Shown: positions 8,975 through 19,732 of the stretch, piece after piece
Position numbering within the stretch: the stretch's first letter is position 1
How the letters are laid out: every line of letters starts with the position of its first letter
Assembly (NCBI RefSeq): GCF_014323705.1
Contig: NZ_JABVEC010000005.1
Coordinates: 62,001-126,000, forward strand
Reading direction: 5' to 3'
Source: Actinomadura alba
Lineage (GTDB): Bacteria > Actinomycetota > Actinomycetes > Streptosporangiales > Streptosporangiaceae
DNA length: 64,000 nt
Position numbers and translations under genes: made by a program
The notes under the pieces: generated by a model
Told to the model about the DNA's origin: nothing
The model's database searches: none
Seen by the model: only the letters and a program-made list of their open reading frames with translations

Positions 8975-9553
8975 ATGAGGCTGTTCGTCGCGCTGCCGTT
9001 GCCATCGCGGGTTCTCGGCGAACTCGAGGAGGTCGTCGCCCCGCTCAGGATCAGCTGGCCCGATCTTCGATGGCTTCGCCGTGATCTCATGCACGTCACG
9101 CTGGCCTTCCTGGGCGAGATCGACGACCGGACGTTCGACCGGCTCACCCCCCGCCTGGAACGCGCCGCGCGCCGCTACGACCCGCTGACGCTGTCGCTCG
9201 CTGGAGCCGGCGCCTTTCCCGGGGGCGGCGCGCACGCCCGCGTGCTGTGGACGGGCATGTACGGTGATCGGCGCACCCTCGCCAGGCTGGCCGCCTCGGT
9301 CACCGCGGCGGGCAGCAGGGCGGGGTCCCCCTTCGGTGAGCACAGGTCCTTCCGGCCCCATCTCACCCTGGCCCGCTGCCGCCGGCCCACGGACGTACGG
9401 CCGCTTCTGGACGAGCTGTCCTCGTTCGCCGGGTCGCCGTGGATCGCCGATTCGATCTGCCTGGTACGCAGCCACCTCGGTGCACAGGTCCGGCACGAGA
9501 CGTTGCGGACCTGGCCGCTCGGCCGGCCCGAGACGTCCGCCGACCCGACGTGA
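8975..9553 (+). CDS. thpR: RNA 2',3'-cyclic phosphodiesterase
   Basis: 192 residues, standard for ThpR/LigT of the 2H phosphoesterase family. The two catalytic HxTL motifs are intact: HVTL at residues 40-43 and HLTL at 129-132. The N-terminus MRLFVALPLP is also typical. The enzyme hydrolyses RNA 2',3'-cyclic phosphates to 2'-phosphates. The ATG follows the TerD-like gene by 70 bases, and the stop TGA overlaps a possible small downstream gene (TGATG). Cytosolic. Confidence 0.93.
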   Translation: MRLFVALPLPSRVLGELEEVVAPLRISWPDLRWLRRDLMHVTLAFLGEIDDRTFDRLTPRLERAARRYDPLTLSLAGAGAFPGGGAHARVLWTGMYGDRRTLARLAASVTAAGSRAGSPFGEHRSFRPHLTLARCRRPTDVRPLLDELSSFAGSPWIADSICLVRSHLGAQVRHETLRTWPLGRPETSADPT

Positions 9554-9702
9554 TGGGAGATCAGGTGAACGGGCTCCCGGCAACAAGGCACGCGGTCCCG
9601 CCGCATAGGCTGCCATCCGTGAACCGCCCACCGCGATGGCTGCTGCCGACCGTGCTGACCGCGCTGATCCTCGCCGTGATCATCGGCAGCCTGCTGAGCT
9701 GA
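9553..9702 (+). CDS. Possible small single-pass membrane protein
   Basis: A 49-residue frame starts at an ATG overlapping the thpR stop; an alternative GTG at 9619 gives a 27-residue peptide. Either way the last part, PRWLLPTVLTALILAVIIGS, is a clean transmembrane helix with a basic N-flank, and the frame ends immediately after it. The TGATG overlap suggests coupling to thpR. No homology recognised, so it is a candidate only. Confidence 0.4.
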   Translation: MGDQVNGLPATRHAVPPHRLPSVNRPPRWLLPTVLTALILAVIIGSLLS

Positions 9703-9754
9703 TCTGTGAGCGGGGTGGTGTGTCGACGCCGCGACGATGGGGGAAGATCGACAC

Positions 9755-10726
9755 ATGCGAGTGCTCGTGGCCTTGATCGGTGCGTTCTCGCTGCTGGGGG
9801 CGGGCGCGGCGTACGCGAGGGTGGTGCCCGATCCCGGCATCGCGTTCACCATCTCCGACAGCCGGGTCACCGAGTCCAGCGGGCTCGCGTTGAGCACCCG
9901 GCATCCCGGCGTCGTCTACACCCACAACGATTCCGGCGGATCGGCCGCGATCTACGCCATCGGCCCGGACGGCCGCACGAGGGCCACGCTGACCGTGTCG
10001 CGGGCGTACAACCGCGACTGGGAGGGGATCGCCGTCGGCCGGGATCAGGCGGGTCCTGCGATCTTCGTGGGCGACATCGGCGACAACGCGGGCGGCGCCC
10101 AGCCGTACGTCACCGTCTACCGGGTGCCCGAACCGGCCCGGCTGGCCGACCAGACGCTGGCGGCGACCGCGTTCCGGCTGAAATACGAGGACGGGCCGCG
10201 CAACGCCGAGTCGTTGCTCGTGAACCCGCGCACGAACCGGCTCTACATCGCCAGCAAGCAGTTCGGCGGCGGGCTCTACGAGGCACCGGCCAACCTGCGC
10301 GCTGACCGCGTCAACGTGCTGCGCAGGGTGGGCGCGGCACCCCTGCTCGCCACCGACGGGGCCTACGCGCCCGACGGACGCCACTTCGTCATCCGGACCT
10401 ACTACGCGGCGCACATCTACTCGGCGCCGGGCCGGCTGCTGCGGATCGTCTCGTTGCCGAACCAGGAGCAGGGCGAGTCGATCACCTACTCCGCGGACGG
10501 GCACTCGCTGCTCGCCGGCTCGGAGGGGCCGCGGTCGCCGGTGTACCGGGTGCCTCTGCCGGGCGACGCCTCGTCCGAGCCGGGGAGCGCGGCGTCGTCG
10601 CCGCCGGCCGCGGCGGGCGATCCCGCCGCCCGCAGCGACGGGTCGGGCGTACGGAGCGCCGTGCTGCTGGGGGTCGTCGCCATCGGCGGCTTCTTCGCGT
10701 ACCGCCGGCTGCGCGGTCGTTCCTGA
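9755..10726 (+). CDS. Secreted, membrane-anchored beta-propeller-like protein
   Basis: 323 residues. A Sec signal peptide is clear (residues 1-21, ending AAYA). The mature part has repeated short blade-like motifs (SSGLALSTRHPGVVYTHNDSG, DWEGIAVG, DIGDNAGG, NAESLLVN) resembling extracellular SdiA-regulated/esterase-like beta-propellers. A Ser/Ala/Pro linker is followed by a C-terminal hydrophobic helix (about 298-315) and a basic tail, so it is anchored outside the membrane. The ATG at 9755, with GGGGGAAG upstream, fits the signal peptide better than the upstream in-frame start at 9737. Function unknown. Confidence 0.82.
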   Translation: MRVLVALIGAFSLLGAGAAYARVVPDPGIAFTISDSRVTESSGLALSTRHPGVVYTHNDSGGSAAIYAIGPDGRTRATLTVSRAYNRDWEGIAVGRDQAGPAIFVGDIGDNAGGAQPYVTVYRVPEPARLADQTLAATAFRLKYEDGPRNAESLLVNPRTNRLYIASKQFGGGLYEAPANLRADRVNVLRRVGAAPLLATDGAYAPDGRHFVIRTYYAAHIYSAPGRLLRIVSLPNQEQGESITYSADGHSLLAGSEGPRSPVYRVPLPGDASSEPGSAASSPPAAAGDPAARSDGSGVRSAVLLGVVAIGGFFAYRRLRGRS

Positions 10727-10846
10727 GCCGGGTGAGATCGCCCGAAACGGCCTGCGCCGGACCGCTGTCACGTGGCCACCCGACCTGGTGCGACGATCAC
10801 AAGGAAACGTTCCCGGGACAAGTTGGCAGTCCCCCCACCGCGCGAC

Positions 10847-12820
10847 ATGTCAGGATCTGTGGCTGTGGACCATGAGCTCATCGGCCCGCGGATGCCGGAC
10901 GGCCGCCGGAGCACCTCAGCGGCGAGCGGGCCGTTCGCCCTGCTGTCGTTCGCCATCGCCCTGCTGCCGGTCCGGCCCGCGTGGCTGTGGGCGGCGCTCA
11001 TCGTCGCCGGCAACGCGCTGCCCTGGCTGCTCCTGCGGACCCGGCACCGGCGCCCGGCGTCGTTCTGGCGGCTGTCGCACGCCGGCCTGGAGCACGTCGG
11101 CCCGTCGGGTGAGATCGTGGCGGGCTACGAGCGTGATCGCATCAAGGAACTCGCCCTCACGGCCGAGGACGGCGTCCTGACCGTCTTCCACAAGTTCGGC
11201 GCGACCGAGGTCGGCGCGCTCACCGGGATGGGCTTCGAGCCCCTGACGTTCTTCCTGACGGCACGGCGTCTCGGCATCCCGATCCATGTGCTCGACGGCG
11301 ACAGTTCGGCGCTCAAGGACGACGAGGCACCGCCTCCAGGGCAGGCGGCCGAGCGGCGGTTGCTCGACCAGGAGGCCGAACTGCTCGCCGCCGTCCACGA
11401 GCCCACCGAGCCGCGCGGAGCTCCGGTGCGGCTGGAGTCGCCCCGGCCGGTCCCCGGAAGGGCCCGTACGACCGCTCTGGGCGTTCTGGCGGCCGTGCTC
11501 AGCCTGCTGATGATCGTACGGATCGCCCTGGAGGGCCACGTCCACTTCAGCGACCGGCTCACCGCGGGATGCTGGGCGCTCATCGGCACCGCGGCGCTCC
11601 TCGTGGCCCGGCGCCGCCTGGAGCGGACCACCCCGGTCCGCTGGACGATCACCGCCGAGTCCCTGTGGGCGAGCGGCCAGGAGGTGGCCGCAGGGGACAT
11701 CGCGGCGCTCGTCATCGGACCGGGGGTGACGCTGCGCCCGGGCACGGGCGAGCCGGTGGCGGACTCGCTGTGCGTCCTCGCCTTCGACCACCGGCTGCGG
11801 CTGCTGGCCCGTCTTCCCGCCCGCGGGCTCGACAAGTTCCAGCTCGCCCACGCGCTGGACGAGCACGGTTACCGGGTCATCACCCCGGACGCCCAGCTGC
11901 TGCGACCCTCGGAGTACGGCCTCGACGGGCTTCCGGAGATCTTCGCCCAGGTGCCCGGCGGCCGCCTGGTCGTGGCCGAGGAAGGACTCGGCTGGGCCGA
12001 CGCGGCGGGTGAGGTCGTGCTGAGGATGCCGCACGACCGGATCGGCGGCATCGAACTGCTGACCATCGGCGGGCACGCATGGCTGAGGGTGTACGACTCC
12101 GACGGCGACGAGTTCTTCGCCGCGCCGCTGACCGCGCTGCGCATCGCCCGTACCGATCTGCGGGAGTCGGCCCGCCGGGCCGGGCTGCCGGTGAACGACG
12201 CGGAGTACGACGCCTACCTCAGCGCCGCGTTCCATGGCACCGTGTCCGGGCTTTCGGTGGCCCCGGCTGACCCCGCGCCGGCGCAGCCGGCCGGGCCGGC
12301 GGCCGAGGCGGGCGCGGAGTCGGGCACGGAGCCGGGCGTGGAGTCCGGCGTGCTGCTGGACGTGCCGCGCCGCTCCCGGATCTGGTCGTACGGCGTCACG
12401 GCGGGAGTGTGCGAGATCGTCGCCGTCGTCGGCTCACTCTGGCTGGGGGACGACCTCGGCGGCTTCCCGCTGACGGTGGCATGGGCCGCGCCCGCCGGGC
12501 TGCTGCTCGGCCTGGTCGGGGCCTGGCTGTACGACCGGAACCGATCCCAGCTGCGCGTCTCGACCACCGGCATCATGGCGGTCACCGCTCTCGGCCGGAT
12601 CGACTGGAATCTGCGTCGCGACGCGGTCGGCGGCGTGGGGCTCGACGAGTCCGAGGACGGGATGCCGAAGCTCGTCGTGTGGAGCCCGGCCGGCCGGGTG
12701 CTGCGCCGGGTGGCGTTCCCGCCGGACCTGGGCAAGTTGCGGCGGGCCTGCGAGCGTTACGGACTGCCGTGGGGGCCGCCCGACGCCGGCCGCCCGGCCC
12801 CTCCGCCCCCCGAACTCTGA
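10847..12820 (+). CDS. Large multi-pass membrane protein, unknown function
   Basis: About 657 residues. Hydrophobic pairs occur near residues 31-65, 210-255 and 518-560, separated by soluble stretches that look like repeats of one small beta-rich domain (RASFWRLSHAGLEHVG, WTITAESLWASGQEV, RLVVAEEGLGWADAAGEV), reminiscent of PH-like membrane proteins. An Ala/Gly/Glu-rich linker lies at about 480-505. The frame is open from a GTG at 10772, but the codons before 10847 look non-coding, so I chose the ATG at 10847; no good ribosome site decides it. Converges with serC, 19 bases away. Confidence 0.75.
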   Translation: MSGSVAVDHELIGPRMPDGRRSTSAASGPFALLSFAIALLPVRPAWLWAALIVAGNALPWLLLRTRHRRPASFWRLSHAGLEHVGPSGEIVAGYERDRIKELALTAEDGVLTVFHKFGATEVGALTGMGFEPLTFFLTARRLGIPIHVLDGDSSALKDDEAPPPGQAAERRLLDQEAELLAAVHEPTEPRGAPVRLESPRPVPGRARTTALGVLAAVLSLLMIVRIALEGHVHFSDRLTAGCWALIGTAALLVARRRLERTTPVRWTITAESLWASGQEVAAGDIAALVIGPGVTLRPGTGEPVADSLCVLAFDHRLRLLARLPARGLDKFQLAHALDEHGYRVITPDAQLLRPSEYGLDGLPEIFAQVPGGRLVVAEEGLGWADAAGEVVLRMPHDRIGGIELLTIGGHAWLRVYDSDGDEFFAAPLTALRIARTDLRESARRAGLPVNDAEYDAYLSAAFHGTVSGLSVAPADPAPAQPAGPAAEAGAESGTEPGVESGVLLDVPRRSRIWSYGVTAGVCEIVAVVGSLWLGDDLGGFPLTVAWAAPAGLLLGLVGAWLYDRNRSQLRVSTTGIMAVTALGRIDWNLRRDAVGGVGLDESEDGMPKLVVWSPAGRVLRRVAFPPDLGKLRRACERYGLPWGPPDAGRPAPPPPEL

Positions 12821-12839
12821 GCGTCCCGGGGAGCAGCCG

Positions 12840-14075
<1,236 letters not shown>

Positions 14076-14147
14076 TCACGCGAACAACTGCATGATCACG
14101 GCGAAGAACTCGGCCTTGGCCGTTCCCGGCCAGTCCGCGCCGCTTAC

Positions 14148-14447
14148 TCAACGGCGGCGGCGGTGGGCGAAGGTTCGGAGGCCGGCGGCGATCAGGACGG
14201 CGGCGCAGCCGGCGGAGAGCGCCAGGGGATAGCCGAAGGACCTGCCGTCACGGTGCGCGGCCAGGGCCGCAATCGCGGAGTCGTACCCGAGGAGCGCCAG
14301 TGCGGCAGCCATGATCACGAGGACCAGGCGACCCGAGATCCGGTTGCGGTGCCGGATCCGCGCCCGCCGTTCCTCCTCGTAGCGCCGTTCCTCGGCGCCG
14401 ATGCCCTCGCCCACTCGGCCATGATGGCAAAAGGTGGGCCAAGACAC
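14148..14447 (-). CDS. Small two-helix membrane protein, unknown
   Basis: 99 residues at most. The charged N-terminus (ERRYEEERRARIRHRNR) is followed by two hydrophobic helices (about residues 40-63 and 72-90) and ends RTFAHRRRR. An internal GTG (VGEGIGAEERR) is a plausible shorter start. It lies upstream of serC on the same strand; the 195 bases between them hold no gene I can support. Divergent from the 929-residue sensor-like gene, 53 bases away. Function unknown. Confidence 0.65.
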   Translation of the reverse strand: MSWPTFCHHGRVGEGIGAEERRYEEERRARIRHRNRISGRLVLVIMAAALALLGYDSAIAALAAHRDGRSFGYPLALSAGCAAVLIAAGLRTFAHRRRR

Positions 14448-14500
14448 GGTATAGATCTACTTCACGGTGGATTGGCGGCAGAGGGTGCGGGAGGTGCCGC

Positions 14501-17290
14501 GTGGGCTCTGGCGGTGGTGAGGCTCAGATCGATCCTCGGTGGGAGGGGTTGCTCAGCGTCTTCGAGCGGATGCGGGAACGACCCCGGCGTAAGGCGGGGG
14601 ACCGGATGCGCCCGCTGCTGCTGATGATCGGATCCCGCGCCGAGACCCGCCAGCTCGCCCATCTGTTCGTCGAACGCTGCAAGGAAGGGCGCGACCCGCA
14701 CGCCCACCTCGCCGCCCCCTCCGCGTCGGCCGACGTGTCGCTGCTGCTGCGCTTCGCCAGCCGCGAGATCTCCAAGCACCACCCGCGGCGCGAGCCACCC
14801 ATCAGGTTCGCGCTGCTCAGCATGGCCCTGTGGCTCCAGGAGTTGCGTCAGATCCGGCTCAGGGGAGCCCGGGACGAGCAGCGATCGGCGCGTTCTAGCC
14901 GTGATGATCAGGAGAACCGCGAGCTCGTCGATGAACTGGTCGGGGTGGACGAGGACCACCGCAGGCGCGATGTGCTCGGGAAGGGCGTGCGGCGGCGCGG
15001 CCGGGTCGTGGTGCCCGCCGACCGGGCCGGTGAGAAGGGCAAGGTCGCCACGCTCTTCACCTACCTGGAGCAGGTGGCGCCGCTCGGCATCGCCGGGGTG
15101 GCGCTGCTCAGCGCGACGGCGGCGAGCACGCTCGACCTGGCGGCGGCGATGCTGGCGGGTGGGTTCGGGTTGTCGCTGCTCGCCGGGCAGATCCTGGCCC
15201 GAACCCGGGACTGGGCCGGCCGGCGCCGGTACCGCTGGTTCACGCGGCAGCCGTACTTCGGCGGTTCGAGGTCGTTCCTCCGCTTCGCCCTGGGGGTGTT
15301 CGACCTCCCGGCCCTTGAGGACATCGAGGATCCCGAGGAGCGGGAGCGGGTCGCGCAGCAGCTCGACCTGCTCCTCGTCGCCGCGTTCCTCGAGGACCTG
15401 CGGCAGGCCTACCGGCGCGGCATCCTGCGGGCGCACTGGGCCCGGGTTCGCTACCCCGCCCTGATCATCGATCGGGTCCCCGCCGGCCATGTCGGTCTCC
15501 GGCTGGTCGAGCTGATCGAGAAGGTTCGCGCCACCACGGACGTCTTCGATCCACTGGTGATCGCCGCCGGCTTCGACGCCGCCGAGGATCCCGCGCTCGC
15601 CGACGAGCTGTCCGAGGCCGTCCGGGTCGAGACCCCGGCCGGGCCGGTGGACCTGTCCGGCGTGCGGGCCGCGTGGACGGCGCACCTCGAGTCGCAGGGC
15701 CGGGTCGCCGTCCTCGGCACCCGGCGGGAGATACGGGTGCGCACCGACTCGGGCGACGGCTCCGACACCGTGCCCGTTCACCGGCCTCGCCGCAGACCCC
15801 GGTCGGCGCACCCGTTCCTGCCCTGGCTCGTGATGGGCGCCATCCTCGCCGCGTCGCTCAGCATGATCGTCTTCGAGACCGTACGTTATTGCGACCCGCA
15901 CGTGGTGTGGCACGCGCGGAACGGGGAGTGCGTCGGCATCTCCGACGGGTCGTACGTCTTCAGCGAGCGGCTGGCCGGTGTGGAACGGCGGATCGAGAAG
16001 CTGAACGACGACGTGCTGAGGTCCGGCAAGCCGTACGTCACGGTCGTCTATCTCGGCCCCATGACCGTCGACCCGGCCACGAGGAACCCGCAGGCCGACC
16101 TGCTCGCGGGCATTCACGGCGAGCTCGTCGGGCTGTCCATCGCGCAGCAGGCGCACAACGACGCGGGGGCGCAGCCGCGGCTGCGCGTGCTGCTCGCCAA
16201 CACCGGATCGAGATTCCGCTACGCCCACGAGGTCGCCGAGCGGGTCAGGGAGAGGGCGGCGCTGGATCGCACCATCGTCGCCGCCGTCGGGTTCGGCCAG
16301 AGCAGGAAGCCGACGCAGGACGCCATCAACGTGCTGTCCGAGGCGGCGCTGCCGATGATCGGGACGACGAACACCTTCGACGACACCGCCAAGCGGGCGG
16401 GCAACTACTCCCCGTACTACTACCGGCTGGCACCGCCGAACCGCCGCCTCGCGGCCCACGCCGCGCACTGGGCGAAGAGCGGCCTGCTCGGTGTGCGGGC
16501 GCGAACCGCGGCGGTCTTCTACGACGCCGGCGCCGACGACCTCTACAGCACCAACCTCGCGAAGGACTTCGAGGCGGCGTTCGGCGAGGGTGTGATGATG
16601 CTGCCCTACACCGACCCGACGCAGATCCCCGGCAAAGTGCTGGAGGCGTGCGCGAGGCCCGCCCAGGTCTTCTACTACGCGGGCCGGTCGGACGAGTTCC
16701 GGTCGTTCGTCACCAGGCTGTCGACCACGTCGTGCGGCGGACGTCGCATCGTGCTCGGCGCCGACGAGGTGACCAAGTACGTCAGCGACAACGCCGCCCA
16801 GCTCGGCCAGACCGACACTGTACGGCTCTTCTTCACCCCGCTGGCGGCCCGCGAGGCCTGGCAGGAGGAGTGGGTGGGGCAGGAGCCGGTCCCGATCTTC
16901 TACCGCGACTTCGAGCCCGTCGTCCAAGAGCTGATCGGCAAGGACGTCGCGCCGAACGCTCGCCCGTCACGGACCCACGCGGCCATCGCCTATGACGCGG
17001 CCCTCCTGGTCAGCAGTGTGGCAGAGCAGATCTACGGCGAGCAGGGCCTGGCACTGCCGACGGCGGGAGCGGTCCTGGCGGCGCTGACCGAGCCGGACGA
17101 CTCCGCGCCCTCCCCGCAGGGCGCGAGCGGTCTGCTCCGCTTCGGCCCCCGGTCGGCCGGCCACGAGGTCATGGACAAGCCCGTCCTGCTCGTGCAGGTC
17201 CGACCGGACGGAACCCAGCGGGTACGGGCGGTGTGCGGGCGGCTCGTGAAGGGCGACCGGCACACCGCCGACTGCCCATCACCCGGCTGA
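14501..17290 (+). CDS. Membrane protein with N-terminal NTPase-like and extracellular substrate-binding-type domains
   Basis: 929 residues from a GTG with GGGAGG 8 bases upstream. Residues 1-180 look like a worn P-loop domain: LLLMIGSRAETRQL stands where a Walker A would be but lacks GKS/T. Membrane helices lie at about 188-225 and 436-460. Residues about 500-900 resemble a type I periplasmic binding protein (LivK/Peripla_BP_6): TVVYLGPMT, LSIAQQAHNDAGAQPRLRVL, AALPMIGTTNTFDD, YYYRLAPPNRRLAAHAA, VFYYAGRSDEFRSF, THAAIAYDAALL. So an intracellular NTPase-like part is joined to an outside ligand-binding part. A sensor or signalling role is inference; no transporter genes adjoin it. Confidence 0.85.
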   Translation: MGSGGGEAQIDPRWEGLLSVFERMRERPRRKAGDRMRPLLLMIGSRAETRQLAHLFVERCKEGRDPHAHLAAPSASADVSLLLRFASREISKHHPRREPPIRFALLSMALWLQELRQIRLRGARDEQRSARSSRDDQENRELVDELVGVDEDHRRRDVLGKGVRRRGRVVVPADRAGEKGKVATLFTYLEQVAPLGIAGVALLSATAASTLDLAAAMLAGGFGLSLLAGQILARTRDWAGRRRYRWFTRQPYFGGSRSFLRFALGVFDLPALEDIEDPEERERVAQQLDLLLVAAFLEDLRQAYRRGILRAHWARVRYPALIIDRVPAGHVGLRLVELIEKVRATTDVFDPLVIAAGFDAAEDPALADELSEAVRVETPAGPVDLSGVRAAWTAHLESQGRVAVLGTRREIRVRTDSGDGSDTVPVHRPRRRPRSAHPFLPWLVMGAILAASLSMIVFETVRYCDPHVVWHARNGECVGISDGSYVFSERLAGVERRIEKLNDDVLRSGKPYVTVVYLGPMTVDPATRNPQADLLAGIHGELVGLSIAQQAHNDAGAQPRLRVLLANTGSRFRYAHEVAERVRERAALDRTIVAAVGFGQSRKPTQDAINVLSEAALPMIGTTNTFDDTAKRAGNYSPYYYRLAPPNRRLAAHAAHWAKSGLLGVRARTAAVFYDAGADDLYSTNLAKDFEAAFGEGVMMLPYTDPTQIPGKVLEACARPAQVFYYAGRSDEFRSFVTRLSTTSCGGRRIVLGADEVTKYVSDNAAQLGQTDTVRLFFTPLAAREAWQEEWVGQEPVPIFYRDFEPVVQELIGKDVAPNARPSRTHAAIAYDAALLVSSVAEQIYGEQGLALPTAGAVLAALTEPDDSAPSPQGASGLLRFGPRSAGHEVMDKPVLLVQVRPDGTQRVRAVCGRLVKGDRHTADCPSPG

Positions 17291-17519
17291 TTCCACTTAT
17301 CACCAGGTCACCCGCGCTGAGGTCGGGTTCCGGACCGGGCGAATTACCGTCGCGCACGCATAGGCCTGCCCGATTTCGCGAGAACGCCGTACCCGGTGCG
17401 CCCGCAGTGGATTCGCAATGCGCCCATCGACGTTCGGCCGATCACATGATTTGATCTGTACGGCTATCGCGTGACCGTGTTGCGGGAGGATTGCGACCTA
17501 GGTCTGGGAGGGTCCGGCG

Positions 17520-18755
17520 TTGAAGGTTCTGCTGCGAAACCGTGGCTTCCTGCTGCTGTTCTTCGGGCAGGCCCTCTCGACGCTCGGGGACAGAGCGCTC
17601 ATCATCGCCTTCGGCATCTGGGTCAAGGAGTTGACCGGCAGCAATGCCGCCGCGGGTGGAGCGTTCTTTTTTGTGGCATTCCCCTATCTGTTCGCCCCGT
17701 TCGCCGGTGTCATCATCGACCGCTTCCCCAGGCGTCTGGTCTTCATCGTCGCCAACGTGACGATGGCATTCACCCTGCTCCTGACCCTATTGGTGCACAA
17801 CTCCGACCAGGTCTGGCTGTTGTACGCCGTAACGTTCTGCTATGGCGTCTCCGGCATAATCATCACGCCGACCCAGGCGGCCCTCATCACGTCGATCGTC
17901 GACGACTCCGAACTGCCGGATGCGAACGGTCTCCTGCAGACCGTAAGCGACGGTGTGAAGCTCTTGGCGCCGCTGATCGGCGCGGCGCTTTTCACGCTCG
18001 TCGGCGGACACACCATCGCCATGCTCGACGCCGTGACGTTCCTCGCGGCGGCATTGTGCGTGTGGCGTATCCGAACTCCGGACGAAGAACGACGTGTTGA
18101 GAAATCGGTGTCCCTGCGCGACGAGATGCTTGCCGGTCTGCGCCACGTGTTCGGTACGCCCGCCCTCCGCAATGTCGTCATCGCACTGGGCACCGCCCTG
18201 CTGGTCACCGGATTCACCCAGACGCTCATCTTCTCGATCGTCGATGACGGGCTGCACCGTGCGGCCGCCTTCATCGGTGTGCTGAGCAGCTTGCAGGGAG
18301 CGGGGGCGATCGCCGCCGGGCTGGCGGCCGGCCGGCTCAGCCGGCGGGTGGGCGACGTGAGAGAGGTGATGATCGGGATCGCGTTCATCGCCGTGTCCGC
18401 CGTCCTCTACCTCGCTCCGAACGTCTTCGTGGTGGCGGCGGGCGCGGTGGTGTTCGGCGCCGGTATCTGCTGGACGACGGTGGGCATGATCACGGTGGTG
18501 CAGCGCCGATCGCCCGCCGAGATTCAGGGCCGGGCCCTGACGGCGGCGATGGGTCTCGTGAGCACTCCACAAACGATCTCCATCGCGCTCGGTGCCGGGC
18601 TGTCGCTCGTCGTGGATTATCGGGTCATGCTGGTCCTGATCGCCGTGGTCACCGGCGGCTGCGCGATATGGCTTGCCCGGTATTCGACCGAAGCCCAGCC
18701 GGAAATACCGGCGGCGGCCCCGGAGCCGAAGGGCGCCGGCGAGCCGAACACGTAA
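17520..18755 (+). CDS. MFS transporter (MFS_3 type exporter)
   Basis: 411 residues and about 12 helices; it begins MKVLLRNRGFLLLFFGQALSTLGD, typical of MFS_3 exporters. The TTG start at 17520 is preceded by CTGGGAGGG at suitable spacing. Codons are less GC-rich than in the neighbours (for example a TTTTTT run near 17668), and the gene opens an accessory block of biosynthesis-like genes (methyltransferase, sulfotransferase, hydroxylase). It may export a product of that block, but nothing in the sequence shows the substrate. The 229 bases upstream contain no gene I can support. Confidence 0.9.
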   Translation: MKVLLRNRGFLLLFFGQALSTLGDRALIIAFGIWVKELTGSNAAAGGAFFFVAFPYLFAPFAGVIIDRFPRRLVFIVANVTMAFTLLLTLLVHNSDQVWLLYAVTFCYGVSGIIITPTQAALITSIVDDSELPDANGLLQTVSDGVKLLAPLIGAALFTLVGGHTIAMLDAVTFLAAALCVWRIRTPDEERRVEKSVSLRDEMLAGLRHVFGTPALRNVVIALGTALLVTGFTQTLIFSIVDDGLHRAAAFIGVLSSLQGAGAIAAGLAAGRLSRRVGDVREVMIGIAFIAVSAVLYLAPNVFVVAAGAVVFGAGICWTTVGMITVVQRRSPAEIQGRALTAAMGLVSTPQTISIALGAGLSLVVDYRVMLVLIAVVTGGCAIWLARYSTEAQPEIPAAAPEPKGAGEPNT

Positions 18756-18808
18756 CGCATGACATGGGAGGCCGTCCACAACTGGTCCCACTTCTCGTAC
18801 CGCTGCTG

Positions 18809-18839
18809 TTGACACCCGCGCAATTAGCGACGCACTTCT
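18809..18839 (+). promoter_or_regulatory. Possible promoter for the methyltransferase
   Basis: A consensus -35 hexamer TTGACA lies at 18809-18814. The best -10 at acceptable spacing is weak (ACTTCT region, 18834-18839). It is within the 111-base gap before the methyltransferase ATG and the only consensus -35 there. Confidence 0.25.
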
Positions 18840-18866
18840 GGAGTTTCGAAAGACAGGTGACGACCG

Positions 18867-19637
18867 ATGGTGAGCCCGTCGCAGATAGCCCCACTGGGCA
18901 CCGATCCCTACGTCTTCCAGCCCGGTTACTACGATCTCTTCCGCGCCGTACGTGGTGAAGGCGCCCTGCCGAACCCGCGCTTTTTCGCCGACCGCGCACC
19001 GCAGGGCGGGAGCGCGCTGGAGATCGGACCGGGTACCGGCCGGGTCACCCTGGCCGTCGCCGAGCGCGTCGCGAGCGTGGTGTGCCTGGAACGCTCGGCG
19101 ACCATGCGCGCCGTGCTGCTGGCCAAGCTCGCCGAACGTCCGCACCTGCTGGACCGCGTCACAGTGCTGGAGAGCGCGGCACCGACGTTCCGGCTGGGCC
19201 GCCGGTTCGACTTCGTATACCTGGCCGGCGTGCTGGAACATGTCCCTCCGCGGGACCGGGGCACACTCTTCGCGACGCTGGTCGAGCACCTGGCCGACGA
19301 CGGCGAGGTCGCCATGGACATGGTGCTGGCCGAGGCGGTGCCGGACTGGCCCGAGCGCGTCGTGGATCGTGCGGCAGTCGGCGAATGCCGGTACGAGATG
19401 TCCTCGACGGCCCGGCGGGTGGACGAGGAACAGGCCCACCTGCGATTTGTCTACCGTACTTACCACGGCGACGCGTTGGTGGCCACCGAGGTCGTCGAGC
19501 GCGCCCATTATCTGCACCGCCCGGACGCCGTTCTGTCCGACCTGGCGAAGGCCGGGTTGAATGCGATAGCGGGCACCGCCCTCGCTCCCGCACCGGACCG
19601 CGACGACGATCCCGGCACGCTCGTCGCCCGTCGCTGA
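18867..19637 (+). CDS. Class I SAM-dependent methyltransferase
   Basis: 256 residues. Motif I is intact (ALEIGPGTGRVT, about residues 50-61), followed by an acidic residue after the second strand (VVCLERS), the motif II region FDFVYLAGVLEHV and a motif III-like DGEVAMDMV. The N-terminus PYVFQPGYYDLF resembles small-molecule methyltransferases. Substrate unknown. The ATG is preceded by CAGGTGAC. It sits in the accessory block between an MFS exporter and a sulfotransferase, all on the plus strand. Confidence 0.88.
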   Translation: MVSPSQIAPLGTDPYVFQPGYYDLFRAVRGEGALPNPRFFADRAPQGGSALEIGPGTGRVTLAVAERVASVVCLERSATMRAVLLAKLAERPHLLDRVTVLESAAPTFRLGRRFDFVYLAGVLEHVPPRDRGTLFATLVEHLADDGEVAMDMVLAEAVPDWPERVVDRAAVGECRYEMSSTARRVDEEQAHLRFVYRTYHGDALVATEVVERAHYLHRPDAVLSDLAKAGLNAIAGTALAPAPDRDDDPGTLVARR

Positions 19638-19693
19638 AACTCGCCGAAATGCACGATTTATCCGATATTAGGCTCCATATTCGATTCTTCTCC

Positions 19694-19723
19694 TTAGTCG
19701 TTTGAGCGCAGTTTGTGTAGTAT
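19694..19723 (+). promoter_or_regulatory. Candidate leaderless promoter of the sulfotransferase
   Basis: TTAGTC (19694-19699), an 18-base spacer and TAGTAT (19718-19723) lie in an unusually AT-rich gap. The GTG at 19733 begins 10 bases after the -10, where transcription should start, and no Shine-Dalgarno is present. This fits a leaderless message. Confidence 0.45.
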
Positions 19724-19732
19724 TCTTCTCGC

